A stretch of 64,000 nt of DNA, from assembly GCF_026540895.1 (NCBI RefSeq), contig NZ_JALNUR010000020.1, forward strand, positions 1-64,000, written 5' to 3'. The position numbers and the translations under genes are program-made. Positions 8,878-17,325 of this stretch are shown piece by piece. The stretch's first letter is position 1; the number at the start of each line of letters is the position of its first letter. Origin of the DNA: Sphingomonas sp. GM_Shp_1 (lineage in GTDB: Bacteria > Pseudomonadota > Alphaproteobacteria > Sphingomonadales > Sphingomonadaceae). Under the pieces are notes generated by a model, which was given only the letters and a program-made list of their open reading frames with translations, was not told the origin of the DNA and searched no databases.

Positions 8878-10536
8878 ATGCTCCGCGACCCTTCGACCAA
8901 ATACCGCCCCTTCCCCACCATCGCCCTGCCCGACCGGCAATGGCCGAACCGCACGATCACCAAGGCCCCACGCTGGCTGTCGACCGACCTGCGCGACGGC
9001 AACCAGGCGCTGATCGACCCGATGGACGCCGAGAAGAAGACCCGGATGTTCGACCTGCTGGTCAAGGTCGGGCTGAAGGAGATCGAGGTCGGCTTTCCGT
9101 CGGCGGGCGCGACCGAGTTCGACTTCATCTCCGGCCTGATCCGTGACGACCGCATTCCCGACGACGTGACGATCCAGGTCCTGACCCAGTCGCGCCGCGA
9201 CCTGATCGAGCGCAGCTTCGAAAGCCTGGACGGCGCGCGCACCGCCATCGTCCATCTCTACAACGCGGTCAGCCCGGCCTGGCGCAAGATCGTGTTCGGC
9301 ATGACCCGCGACCAGGTCCGCGAGATCGCGGTCGAGGGCGCCAAGATCCTGCGCGACGAAGCCGCCAAGCGCCCGAACACCGACTGGCATTTCGAATATA
9401 GCCCGGAGACCTTCTCGACCGCCGAGCTGGATTTCTCGGTCGAGGTGTGCGCGGCCGTCATGGACGTGCTGAAGCCGACGCCCGAGCATCCGCTGATCCT
9501 GAACCTGCCCGCCACCGTCGAGTGCGCGACGCCCAATGTCTATGCCGACCAGATCGAATGGTTCGGCCGTAACATCCCGAACCGCGATTCGGTGGCCATC
9601 TCGCTTCACACGCATAACGACCGGGGCACCGGCGTCGCGGCGGCGGAGTTGGGCGTGATGGCGGGCGCGGACCGGGTCGAGGGCTGTCTGCTCGGCAATG
9701 GCGAGCGGACCGGCAATTGCGATCTCGTGACCGTCGCGCTCAACATGTACACGCAAGGGGTCGATCCGGGCCTGAACCTGTCCGACATCGACGAGGTGGT
9801 GAACACGGTGCAATATTGCACCAACCTGCCCGTCCATCCGCGCACCCCCTATGCGGGCGAACTGGTCTTCACCGCTTTCTCGGGCAGTCACCAGGACGCG
9901 ATCAAGAAGGGTTTCGCCGCACAGGCCGCGCGCAACGACGATCTGTGGGAAGTCCCCTATCTCCCCATCGATCCCGCCGACCTGGGACGCAGTTACGAGG
10001 CGGTGATCCGCGTCAATTCGCAGTCGGGCAAGGGCGGTGTCGCCTGGGTGATCGAGCAGGACAAGGGGCTGAAGCTGCCCAAGCGGCTCCAGGCCGATTT
10101 CAGCCGCCATGTCCAGGCGCTGGCCGACACGACCAGCCGCGAACTCAACGCCGCCGATATCTGGGCGGGGTTCGAGGCGACCTATCTGCCGCGCGAGGGC
10201 GACCGGTTCGTGCTGCGCGACTATGAGGAAAGCGGTTCGGCGGGGCAGCGGACCTTTATCGGGCGCGTGCTGGTCGATGGTGAGGAGCGGTCGATCGCAG
10301 GTCGCGGCAACGGCCTGATCTCCAGCGTGATCGCCGCGCTGGCCGACACCACCGGACCGAATTTGGAGGTCATCGACTATAACGAGCACGCCATCGGCCA
10401 CGGTGCCGATGCGCAGGCCGCCGCCTATGTCGAGGCGCGGACCGCCGATGGGCGGATCGTGTTCGGTGTCGGGCTCGATACCGACATCGCCACGGCCAGC
10501 GTCCGTGCGGTGCTCTCCGCCGCCAACCGGGCCTGA
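8878..10536 (+). CDS. leuA: 2-isopropylmalate synthase (long form)
   Basis: First committed step of leucine synthesis, condensing acetyl-CoA with 2-oxoisovalerate. 552 residues, the long LeuA type. The N-terminal TIM barrel has [15 protein letters not shown] (metal-binding Arg-Asp) and [18 protein letters not shown] (metal-binding His pair). Residues from about 420 form the LeuA allosteric dimer domain that senses leucine. The ATG at 8878 makes the protein begin like homologues ([10 protein letters not shown]); an in-frame ATG at 8857 is the alternative. Regulation by the upstream Leu-rich leader is plausible. Confidence 0.95.
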   Translation: MLRDPSTKYRPFPTIALPDRQWPNRTITKAPRWLSTDLRDGNQALIDPMDAEKKTRMFDLLVKVGLKEIEVGFPSAGATEFDFISGLIRDDRIPDDVTIQVLTQSRRDLIERSFESLDGARTAIVHLYNAVSPAWRKIVFGMTRDQVREIAVEGAKILRDEAAKRPNTDWHFEYSPETFSTAELDFSVEVCAAVMDVLKPTPEHPLILNLPATVECATPNVYADQIEWFGRNIPNRDSVAISLHTHNDRGTGVAAAELGVMAGADRVEGCLLGNGERTGNCDLVTVALNMYTQGVDPGLNLSDIDEVVNTVQYCTNLPVHPRTPYAGELVFTAFSGSHQDAIKKGFAAQAARNDDLWEVPYLPIDPADLGRSYEAVIRVNSQSGKGGVAWVIEQDKGLKLPKRLQADFSRHVQALADTTSRELNAADIWAGFEATYLPREGDRFVLRDYEESGSAGQRTFIGRVLVDGEERSIAGRGNGLISSVIAALADTTGPNLEVIDYNEHAIGHGADAQAAAYVEARTADGRIVFGVGLDTDIATASVRAVLSAANRA

Positions 10537-10569
10537 TGCGCCCGACCGCCGCCCTTCTCGGCTAAGACG

Positions 10570-11376
10570 ATGGCGGCGGTCCCACCCTCCGCGCCGGGCC
10601 GGTGGGATTTCATCCCGCAGCGCTACCGCGAAAAGCTGCGCGAGCGGGGTGCGTCGATCACGCTGACGGTGCTGGCGCATCTGCTGCTGGCCTGGCTGCT
10701 CTTCCACCTCGCGCCCAAGCTGATCGAGCCGGAGAAGTCGTCCTCACTCAACAGCTTCTCGGTCTCGCCTTCGGATCAGGACGCGGGGGCGCCGGTGCCC
10801 GAGACCCGCACCGTCACCCGCAAACCGGCGGCGGCCGGGGGCTCGAAGGCCCCCGTCACCCCCAAGCAGCCGGTCACGCCCAAGCCGCCGACCGAAAAAC
10901 AGGCCGATCAATCCGCCCCGACGCCCTGGCAATGGGGCGACAAGTCGCTGTTCGACGCGGGCGATATCGCCGCCATGCCCAAGGGATCGGGCAAGGGTGT
11001 CGGGTCGAGCGACGGCGACGATCGCGGCCAGGACAGCGCATCCGCCTATGGCCCCGGCGAAGGGCCCGGCGGGCAGCGGCTCTACAATGCCGAATGGTAT
11101 CCCCGCCGCCCCACCAATGCCGAGTTGAACGGCTATCTGCGCAGCGCCCCGCCGCCGGGAAGCTGGGCGCTGATCGCGTGCCAGACCATCCCCGACTATC
11201 GGGTCGAGAATTGCCGGACGCTGGGGGAATCGCCAGTCGGCTCCGGCCTGGGCCGGGCGATGCGCGAGGCCGCCTGGCAATTCCGCGTCCGCGCACCGCG
11301 TATCGGCGGCAAGGTGATGGTCGGCGAATGGGTGCGCATCCGCATCGACTTCACCGGCCCCGGCGGCGGCGATTGA
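10570..11376 (+). CDS. TonB-like single-pass membrane protein
   Basis: 268 residues. A cytoplasmic N-terminus is followed by one membrane helix (about residues 30-48, ITLTVLAHLLLAWLLFHLA) and a long Pro/Lys-rich periplasmic linker (TPKQPVTPKPPTEKQ). The C-terminal globular part contains PPGSWALIACQTIPDYRVENC and ends VGEWVRIRIDF. This resembles TonB energy-transducer architecture, but no exbB or exbD is adjacent and the C-terminal TonB fold cannot be confirmed by eye. It starts 33 bases after leuA and may be cotranscribed with it. Confidence 0.7.
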   Translation: MAAVPPSAPGRWDFIPQRYREKLRERGASITLTVLAHLLLAWLLFHLAPKLIEPEKSSSLNSFSVSPSDQDAGAPVPETRTVTRKPAAAGGSKAPVTPKQPVTPKPPTEKQADQSAPTPWQWGDKSLFDAGDIAAMPKGSGKGVGSSDGDDRGQDSASAYGPGEGPGGQRLYNAEWYPRRPTNAELNGYLRSAPPPGSWALIACQTIPDYRVENCRTLGESPVGSGLGRAMREAAWQFRVRAPRIGGKVMVGEWVRIRIDFTGPGGGD

Positions 11377-11384
11377 GGCCCATC

Positions 11385-11413
11385 GCCTTCCTCCGCTGCG
11401 AAGGGAGGAAGGC
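11385..11413. terminator. hairpin between convergent genes
   Basis: GCCTTCCTCC pairs perfectly with GGAGGAAGGC around a 9-base loop. It lies between the ends of the TonB-like gene and the convergent porin gene. No long T-run is present on either strand, so efficiency is uncertain. Confidence 0.45.
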
Positions 11414-11421
11414 AAGCCCGT

Positions 11422-12858
11422 TCAATAGGTGAACTGAATCTGGGTGCGGATCAGGTCGCCCGTCGCACGACCTACGCGCCGTGAATCCGCCTCGCGCCGT
11501 TCCATTCGGGCATAGGCGATGGTCAGTTCCAGCGCCTCGACCAACTGGATCTCGCTACCCAATTCCCACTCGTCCGTCTCCAGACGCGGCGCATCGACAT
11601 TGGCCTTCCACCCGCCGCGATAATGTTGCCAGCGGACATAGGGGATGGCGCGCCCGATCGGCGTCTTGCCCAGATCGCCCATCAGCTGGACATAGCCGCC
11701 GCCCAGCCGATCGCTGCGGATCGAGCGAAGAGCGCCGTCATATTGCGGGCCCCAGCCGGTCATCCATTCGGTCTGGATGCCGAAGGGCTGCGGATAGAGG
11801 ATGGCGTGGACGCCGACCCGGTCGTCACGATAGTCCTCCGCGCTCACGCCGCCGCTGCGCAGTTCGACGCGGTAGCGGTTGAACATCGCCGAACCGCCGA
11901 CCTCCAGAACCTGTCCCCGGAACAACGGCCCCAGCCCGTCGAGCGCGAAGGGCCATGTCGCCATCGCGACCTTCATCCGGCCGGTATTGCGCTCGGTCCG
12001 GTTGGTCCCCTGCCCGTTATAGAGCGCGACGCCGAATGCGCCGTAATTGCCGAACAGCTTCTGCTTGTTCTTGGTCAGCCGGTCCCAGATCGCCTGGACC
12101 GGTGCGGGGGTATAATAGGCGTTGATGCCGATATCCCGCTCGCCCGGCACCCCGCTGTTGATCGCATCCGACCGGTCGAGCGGCAGGCGGTTGGACGAGG
12201 ATTGCAGATTCTCCCACCCGAACGGCACCTTGGACTGACCGAAGCGCAGGCGCAGGCGGCGTTCGGGATCGAGGAACCAGTCGACATAGACGTCGCGCAG
12301 CTGCCCGAAATTCTCGCGCCGCTCGGTGCTGGACTGGTTGTTCACCGCCGTGCCGAAATCATGCTGGAAATAGAGTTGCAGCCGGTCGGTGATATCGCCC
12401 TGCAACACCATCCGCACCCGGCGCAGCAGGAAGCCGCCATCCTCGTTGATCGAACTGTCATGCACCGAACGCAGCCGCGATCCGTCGGGCCCCGCCGCGT
12501 CCTGGGCGTCGAGCACGGCATTGTAGCGAAGCTGGGTATAGCCGCGCAGCTTCATCCGCTCATACCAGGGGGTACGCGAGGATACCGGCTTGGGCACGTT
12601 CGCCACGCGCTGGGGTGCGGCGGGTGCGGGGGCCGCCGCCATGACCGGCGGCGTGGCGGGCGCGGCGGCGGGCGGCGGCGCGACCGTGGCCGTCGTCGCC
12701 TTCTGCGCCTCGGTCAGGGCCTTGATCTGCCCCTTCAGCTCGTCGATCTGCCGCTGCAATTCCTGCACCGTCTGCGCGGCGGCGGGCGTGGGGATCAGGG
12801 CCAGCGCGACGGCGGCGGTCGCGCCATGGCGGGCCCGATGGAAACTCGACTTGATCAC
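11422..12858 (-). CDS. phosphate-selective porin (OprO/OprP family)
   Basis: 478 residues. The signal peptide (residues 1-28) ends PAAA. A short coiled coil (VQELQRQIDELKGQIKALTE, about 31-50) is the trimerisation or periplasmic segment typical of OprP-like porins. A Pro/Ala linker follows, then a beta-barrel from about residue 110 (LRGYTQLRYN, FLLRRVRMVLQGDITDRLQLYFQHDF, LRLRFGQSKVPFGWEN). It ends with an aromatic residue after alternating hydrophobics (QIQFTY), the outer-membrane signature. The upstream Pho-box-like repeats fit expression under phosphate limitation. Confidence 0.9.
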   Translation of the reverse strand: MIKSSFHRARHGATAAVALALIPTPAAAQTVQELQRQIDELKGQIKALTEAQKATTATVAPPPAAAPATPPVMAAAPAPAAPQRVANVPKPVSSRTPWYERMKLRGYTQLRYNAVLDAQDAAGPDGSRLRSVHDSSINEDGGFLLRRVRMVLQGDITDRLQLYFQHDFGTAVNNQSSTERRENFGQLRDVYVDWFLDPERRLRLRFGQSKVPFGWENLQSSSNRLPLDRSDAINSGVPGERDIGINAYYTPAPVQAIWDRLTKNKQKLFGNYGAFGVALYNGQGTNRTERNTGRMKVAMATWPFALDGLGPLFRGQVLEVGGSAMFNRYRVELRSGGVSAEDYRDDRVGVHAILYPQPFGIQTEWMTGWGPQYDGALRSIRSDRLGGGYVQLMGDLGKTPIGRAIPYVRWQHYRGGWKANVDAPRLETDEWELGSEIQLVEALELTIAYARMERREADSRRVGRATGDLIRTQIQFTY

Positions 12859-12910
12859 CTGTTCGTCCCGCCCTGTTCGCGACGGGGGCTTAGGCCAGCA
12901 CCCCGGCGGT

Positions 12911-12952
12911 TCGCAACAGATTGATGACGTTTCGGTGACGAATCCGTGACAT
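12911..12952 (-). promoter_or_regulatory. Pho-box-like direct repeats upstream of the porin
   Basis: Reading the minus strand, TGTCA, CGTCA, CGTCA and TGTTG occur at exact 11-base intervals beginning at 12951, 12940, 12929 and 12918. PhoB binds direct repeats of a TGTCA-containing unit with an 11-base period. The site lies just beyond the folB stop codon and 55-95 bases upstream of the porin start, a suitable place for activation. The phoB gene itself is not in the window. Confidence 0.75.
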
Positions 12953-12954
12953 GC

Positions 12955-13308
12955 TCAGCGCGTCCGTTCGATCTCGCAACCGATCCGGGCGTCGGGATAG
13001 ATGCCGGTCTTGGTCGAACGCACCTTCACCGCGACCACGCGCGCATCGGCGAGGCACAGCGCGGCCACCGCCTCGCACAGACTTTCCTGAAGCGCGAAGC
13101 CGGGCCCACGCGCCATGGCGAGGATGGCGTCGTGCAGGAAATCATAGTCCAGCACCTCCTCGATCCGGTCGGCGCGGGGCGCGGCGGGATAGGTGACGGT
13201 CATCGCCACCGACAGGCTGACCGGCTGGGGCTCGGCCTCGTGCGGGTGGATGCCCAGACGCATCGCGACCGTCATTTCGTCGAGCAGGATGGTATAGGTC
13301 GCGCTCAT
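12955..13308 (-). CDS. folB: dihydroneopterin aldolase-type enzyme
   Basis: Cleaves (or epimerises) 7,8-dihydroneopterin in folate synthesis. 117 residues, FolB length. Family features are the N-terminal YTILLDEMTVAMRLGIHPHE strand-helix region, DYDFLHDAI, the catalytic-region LQESLCEAVAAL and VKVRSTKTGIYPDA. The ATG at 13308 overlaps the stop of the upstream SDR by 4 bases. A longer in-frame start would extend into that gene and is unlikely. Last gene of the folE-SDR-folB operon. Confidence 0.88.
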   Translation of the reverse strand: MSATYTILLDEMTVAMRLGIHPHEAEPQPVSLSVAMTVTYPAAPRADRIEEVLDYDFLHDAILAMARGPGFALQESLCEAVAALCLADARVVAVKVRSTKTGIYPDARIGCEIERTR

Positions 13309-14051
13309 GCCCGCCCCTCGAACATCACGTCGCCGTCGCGGCGGCAGAAGCGCTGGCCGCAATCGACGTACAGCGTCTGGCCGCGAATGCCGCTGGCGGT
13401 CAGCAGGAAGGACACCGCCTCGGCCACGGCGCCTGCGCCGATGGGGCGACCGAGCAGGTTCTTGGCCGAGGCCGCCGCGAATTCCGCATCGCTCTGGTCG
13501 CCACTTTGCAGGGTCAGGCCGGGGGCGACGGCATTGACCGCGATGCGGGGGCCCAGCGCCTGGGCCAGCATCGTGTTCGCCCCCGCCAGCGCGAACTTGG
13601 CGCAGCTATAGGCGAAGAAATCCGGGTTGGGATTGGCCAGCTTCTGGTCCAGAATATCGACCACCGCGCCGTCCTTCACATCGTCCTGCCGCGCCAGCGC
13701 CGAGGCAAGTAGCGCAGGCGCGGCGGCATTGATCGCATAGAGCTTCGCCATCAGGGCCGCGTCCGGCTCCGGCGGTCGGTCGAAGACGAAGGCGGAGGCG
13801 CTGTTGACCAGTCCGTCGATCGGCCCGCCCGCCGCCGCACGGGCGCGGGCGAACAGCGCGTCGATGCCATCCAGATCGGCCAGATCGCCCTGCACGGTCA
13901 CCGCGCCCAGCTCCGCCGCCAGCGCGGTCGCGTCCTCGCCCGAACCGTTATAATGGATCACCACCCGGTGCCCGTCCGCCACCAGCCGACGCGCGATCTC
14001 CGCGCCCAGCCTTTTGGCCGCGCCGGTCACCAGGACGGTGCGGCTCGTCAT
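13305..14051 (-). CDS. short-chain dehydrogenase, pteridine reductase (FolM/PTR1)-like
   Basis: 248-residue SDR. The cofactor motif is TGAAKRLGAEIA near residue 8, NSASAFV matches the NNAS/NSAS motif, and the catalytic Tyr-x3-Lys is in YSCAKFAL. The TGAAKRLG form of the glycine motif with Lys-Arg is the NADPH-binding version known from PTR1 pteridine reductases. The gene is locked between folE and folB by 4-base overlaps. I infer reduction of a pteridine or dihydrofolate (FolM-like). The exact substrate is not proven. Confidence 0.82.
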   Translation of the reverse strand: MTSRTVLVTGAAKRLGAEIARRLVADGHRVVIHYNGSGEDATALAAELGAVTVQGDLADLDGIDALFARARAAAGGPIDGLVNSASAFVFDRPPEPDAALMAKLYAINAAAPALLASALARQDDVKDGAVVDILDQKLANPNPDFFAYSCAKFALAGANTMLAQALGPRIAVNAVAPGLTLQSGDQSDAEFAAASAKNLLGRPIGAGAVAEAVSFLLTASGIRGQTLYVDCGQRFCRRDGDVMFEGRA

Positions 14052-14674
14052 CCGCCCAGGCCCATCAGAGACAGGACTTCCTTGCGGCTGCGGTCGTCGT
14101 CGCGGAACACGCCCATCATCCGGCTGGTCACCATCGACACGCCGGGCGTGCGCACCCCACGCGCGGTCATGCAGGCATGGGTCGCCTCGATCACCACCGC
14201 GACGCCCAGCGGCTTCAGATTGTCCCAGATGCAATCGGCGACCTCGGCGGTCAGCCGTTCCTGCACCTGCAACCGACGGGCGAAACCGTGCAAGACGCGG
14301 GCGAGCTTCGAGATACCTACGACATGGTTGCGCGGAAGGTAGGCGATATGCGCACGGCCGATGATCGGGGCCATGTGATGCTCGCAATGCGACTGGAAGG
14401 GAATGTCTTTCAGCAGCACGATCTCGTCATAGCCGCCGACCTCCTCGAACACCCGCGACAGATGGACGGCGGGGTCGTCGCCATAACCGGCGCAATATTC
14501 CCGCCACGCCCGCGCGACACGACGGGGCGTATCGACCAGCCCCTCACGCGTGGGATCGTCCCCCGCCCAGGCGATCAGCGTGCGGATGGCGTCGGCGACA
14601 TGGTCCGGCACGACGACCTTGCCATCCTCGCCGATCAGGTCGCCATCCTCCGGGTCGCCATGGGCGCAGCTCAT
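14048..14674 (-). CDS. folE: GTP cyclohydrolase I (FolE1)
   Basis: Converts GTP to dihydroneopterin triphosphate, the entry step of pterin and folate synthesis. 208 residues. Zn2+ ligands are in FQSHCEHHMAPIIG (Cys, His) and ATHACMTARGV (Cys). Other signatures are LARVLHGFARRLQVQERLT and STRREGLVDTPRRVARAW-like DPTREGLVDTPRRVARAWRE. First gene of a coupled operon with the SDR and folB. Confidence 0.95.
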   Translation of the reverse strand: MSCAHGDPEDGDLIGEDGKVVVPDHVADAIRTLIAWAGDDPTREGLVDTPRRVARAWREYCAGYGDDPAVHLSRVFEEVGGYDEIVLLKDIPFQSHCEHHMAPIIGRAHIAYLPRNHVVGISKLARVLHGFARRLQVQERLTAEVADCIWDNLKPLGVAVVIEATHACMTARGVRTPGVSMVTSRMMGVFRDDDRSRKEVLSLMGLGG

Positions 14675-14761
14675 ATCTCGTCCTTCACCTCAAAGCCGGT
14701 GCGATAGCGGATCGTTTGTGAGGGTGCAAAAGATGCGTCCTGTCATCCCCCTACTCCACGT

Positions 14762-14849
14762 CCGTTCGGCCTGAGCGAAGTCGAAGGCCAAGGGAAACCG
14801 TCCGGTTCAGGCGTTTCAGCGTGGCCTTCGACTTCGCTCAGGCTGAACG
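14762..14849. repeat. inverted pair of a 28-base sphingomonad repeat
   Basis: CCTGAGCGAAGTCGAAGGCCA (14770-14790) and its inverted partner TGGCCTTCGACTTCGCTCAGG (14821-14841) extend to about 28 matching bases each. The same pair, in the opposite arm order, occurs at 30987-31071. It fills the folE-fghA gap, and I see no gene there. Confidence 0.85.
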
Positions 14850-14859
14850 TGGGGTGGGT

Positions 14860-15702
14860 TTATTGGCGCAGCCGCTCCGCCGCCCAGGCGACATGGTTGG
14901 CCATGAAGGTCGAGATGAAGTTATAGCTGTGATCGTATCCCGGCTGCATCCGCAGGGTCAGGGCGATCCCGGCCCTTTCGCACACCTCGGCCAGCAGTTC
15001 GGGGCGGAGTTGCTCGGCCAGGAACTGGTCGGCATCGCCTTGGTCGACCAACAGGTCGGGCAGCCGCGCGCCGTCTTCGATCAGGGCGACGGCATCTGCC
15101 TGTCGCCATGCCCCCCGGTCCGGGCCGAGATAGCCGCCCAGCGCCTTCTCGCCCCACGGAACCTGCGACGGCGCGACGATGGGGGCAAAGGCCGATACGC
15201 TGCGGAAGCGATCCGGGTTGCGCAGGCCGATGGTCAGCGCGCCGTGGCCGCCCATCGAATGGCCGGTGATTCCCTGCGCCCCCATGTCGGCGACCGGAAA
15301 ATGCTCGGCGATCAGCGCGGGCAGTTCCTGCTCGATATAGGTGCGCATCTGGAAATGCTTCGCCCAGGGCTCCTGCGTGGCGTCGACGTAGAAACCCGCG
15401 CCCTGCCCCATGTCATAGGCGTCGTCATTGGCGACGCCCTCCCCGCGTGGCGAGGTGTCGGGGGCGATGAAGATCACCCGGTGCTCGGCGCAAGCGGCCC
15501 GATACTCGCCCTTGTCGGTGACATTGGCATGGGTGCAGGTCAGGCCCGACAGATACCAGAGGACGGGCAGCTTCTCGCCGTCCTTATGCTCCGGCACGAA
15601 GACCGAGAAAGTCATGCGCGTGCCCGTCGCCGCGCTGTCATGCGCATAGACGCCCTGCACGCCGCCATGCGCCTTGGAGGTCGAAATCGTCTCGATCGTC
15701 AT
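14860..15702 (-). CDS. fghA: S-formylglutathione hydrolase
   Basis: Hydrolyses S-formylglutathione to formate and glutathione, the last step of glutathione-dependent formaldehyde oxidation. 280 residues, alpha/beta hydrolase (esterase D) family. The nucleophile Ser is in GHSMGGHGAL, the conserved FVPEHK / LWYLSGLTCTHANVTDKG region gives the oxyanion site, and His is in PGYDHSYNFISTFM. The start overlaps the purU stop by 4 bases. Last gene of frmA-VOC-VOC-purU-fghA. Confidence 0.94.
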   Translation of the reverse strand: MTIETISTSKAHGGVQGVYAHDSAATGTRMTFSVFVPEHKDGEKLPVLWYLSGLTCTHANVTDKGEYRAACAEHRVIFIAPDTSPRGEGVANDDAYDMGQGAGFYVDATQEPWAKHFQMRTYIEQELPALIAEHFPVADMGAQGITGHSMGGHGALTIGLRNPDRFRSVSAFAPIVAPSQVPWGEKALGGYLGPDRGAWRQADAVALIEDGARLPDLLVDQGDADQFLAEQLRPELLAEVCERAGIALTLRMQPGYDHSYNFISTFMANHVAWAAERLRQ

Positions 15703-16559
15703 CGGAACACCACCGTCCGGTTGTCATTGAGAAAGACGCGCCGTTCGCCCACCCAGGCGACCGCGCGGGCCAGCACCTGCGCCTCGATATCGCGGCCGAT
15801 GCGGATCAGGTCGTCGACGCTGGCGCGGTGATCGACGCGCTCGACCGCCTGTTCGATGATCGGCCCTTCGTCCAGGTCGGCGGTGACGAAATGCGCGGTC
15901 GCGCCGATCAGCTTCACCCCACGCGCATGCGCCTGGTGATAGGGCTGCGCGCCCTTGAAGCCGGGCAGGAAGCTGTGATGGATGTTGATGCACCGCCCCG
16001 GCAGTGCCGCGACCAGCCGCTCGCCCAGCACCTGCATATAACGGGCGAGGACGAGGTAATCGGCCTGGCTGCTCTCCATCAGGTCGAGCATCGCCGCCTC
16101 CTGCTCCGCGCGATTGGCGTCGCTGACCGGCAAATAATGCCAGGGCAGGCCATGCCACTCGACCAGCGGCCGAAGGCTGTCATGGTTGGAGACGACGCCG
16201 ACGATCTCGACCGGCAGCGTGTTGGTCCGCCAGCGATGGAGCAGGTCGTTCAGGCAGTGCGAGCCTTTCGACACCGCGATCAGCATCCGGGGGCGCTCGG
16301 TGGCAGGCGCGACATGCCAGTCGAAGCCGAACCGCGCCGCCGGGTCGGCCAGTGCCGCCCGCACTTCCTCGACCGAGGCGGGGAAACGCTCCCCCTGGCC
16401 GGTGAAGACGATGCGCAGGAAAAAGCGCCCCGTCTCCAGATCGGCATATTGCTGGCTGTCGAGGATGAACCCGTCGATCCCCGCCAGCGCGCCCGACACG
16501 GCGGCGACGATGCCGACCCGGTCCTGGCACGCCAGCGTCAGGATATAGTCGTGGCTCAT
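15699..16559 (-). CDS. purU: formyltetrahydrofolate deformylase
   Basis: Hydrolyses 10-formyl-THF to THF and formate. 286 residues. The N-terminal ACT domain (ILTLACQDRVGIVAAVSGAL) is followed by a formyltransferase domain with the catalytic set in INIHHSFLPGFKGAQPYHQA and GATAHFVTADLDEGPI (Asn/His/Asp). It overlaps the upstream VOC gene and downstream fghA by 4 bases each, so it is translated together with the formaldehyde genes, linking formate release from folate to formaldehyde oxidation. The ATG at 16559 is chosen for that coupling. Confidence 0.94.
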   Translation of the reverse strand: MSHDYILTLACQDRVGIVAAVSGALAGIDGFILDSQQYADLETGRFFLRIVFTGQGERFPASVEEVRAALADPAARFGFDWHVAPATERPRMLIAVSKGSHCLNDLLHRWRTNTLPVEIVGVVSNHDSLRPLVEWHGLPWHYLPVSDANRAEQEAAMLDLMESSQADYLVLARYMQVLGERLVAALPGRCINIHHSFLPGFKGAQPYHQAHARGVKLIGATAHFVTADLDEGPIIEQAVERVDHRASVDDLIRIGRDIEAQVLARAVAWVGERRVFLNDNRTVVFR

Positions 16560-16939
16560 GCGGCAGGCCGACGGCAACCCAGGCACAGCTTGTTGCCGTC
16601 CGGGTCGCGCAGATAGCCCAGATAGGCCGGGCCCAGGCCAGTCTCGCGCTCCCCGACCGGCGCTTCGATGGCGGTGCCGCCATGGGCGAGGCCCGCCGCA
16701 TGGGCCGCGTCGACCTGTGCGGGATCGGCGGCGCCCAGGCCGATGGTGCCGCCATTGGCATGGGTGGCGGGCTGTCCGTCGATCGGCTTGGTGACGATGA
16801 ACACCGCGCCGTTGTGCCGGTACATGACGCGCTCGCCATTCTGCATTCCCGGCTTGCCGCCAAGCGCGCCGAACAGCGCGTCATAGAAGGTCTTGGACCG
16901 GGCGATGTCGTTCGATCCGACCATGATGTGGGTGTACAT
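16556..16939 (-). CDS. VOC (glyoxalase/dioxygenase fold) protein 1
   Basis: 127 residues, a single VOC unit. It begins YTHIMVGSNDIARSKTFYDALF and ends YLGYLRDPDGNKLCLG, with the family's beta-alpha-beta-beta-beta pattern. The ATG overlaps the stop of the second VOC gene by 1 base (TGATG), and its own stop overlaps purU by 4. It shares PATHANGGT and AAGLAHGGTAIE with the neighbour, so the two are a tandem duplication. Function is unknown; the operon suggests a glutathione adduct or aldehyde as ligand. Confidence 0.85.
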   Translation of the reverse strand: MYTHIMVGSNDIARSKTFYDALFGALGGKPGMQNGERVMYRHNGAVFIVTKPIDGQPATHANGGTIGLGAADPAQVDAAHAAGLAHGGTAIEAPVGERETGLGPAYLGYLRDPDGNKLCLGCRRPAA

Positions 16940-17325
16940 CAGGCCACCACCACCAGATGCCGCGCGCACAGCTTGTTACCGGCCGGATCGCGAAGATAGG
17001 CGAGATAGACCTTGCCCACCGGCGGATGGCGATAGCCCGGCGGGTCCTCGATCGCGGTGCCGCCATGCGCCAGACCCGCCGCATACCAGGCATCGGCCTG
17101 TTCAGGCGAGTCTACCGCAAAGCCCAGCGTCCCGCCATTGGCATGGGTCGCAGGCTCGCCGTTGAGCGGCCGGGTGATCAGGAAGCGCCCGCCCTTATGG
17201 CTGTAGACCAGCCGCCCGAGCGGATCGACCACGCCCTCCGGCACGCCGATCGCGCCCAGGATCGCGTCATAGAAGCGCTTGGCCTCCGCGATATCGTTCG
17301 CGCCGAGTACGACATGGCTGAACAT
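16939..17325 (-). CDS. VOC (glyoxalase/dioxygenase fold) protein 2
   Basis: 128 residues, closely related to the VOC gene downstream of it. It begins FSHVVLGANDIAEAKRFYDAIL and ends VYLAYLRDPAGNKLCARH. The start ATG overlaps the frmA stop by one base (TGATG), so it is translationally coupled to formaldehyde dehydrogenase. Metal ligands cannot be assigned with certainty from the sequence alone. A much longer reading in this frame extends into frmA and is an artefact. Confidence 0.85.
   Translation of the reverse strand: MFSHVVLGANDIAEAKRFYDAILGAIGVPEGVVDPLGRLVYSHKGGRFLITRPLNGEPATHANGGTLGFAVDSPEQADAWYAAGLAHGGTAIEDPPGYRHPPVGKVYLAYLRDPAGNKLCARHLVVVA

Noticed and set aside
13305..14387. 360-codon version of the SDR
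   Set aside because: The extra N-terminus is folE in another frame; the SDR starts at 14051 with its cofactor motif near residue 8.
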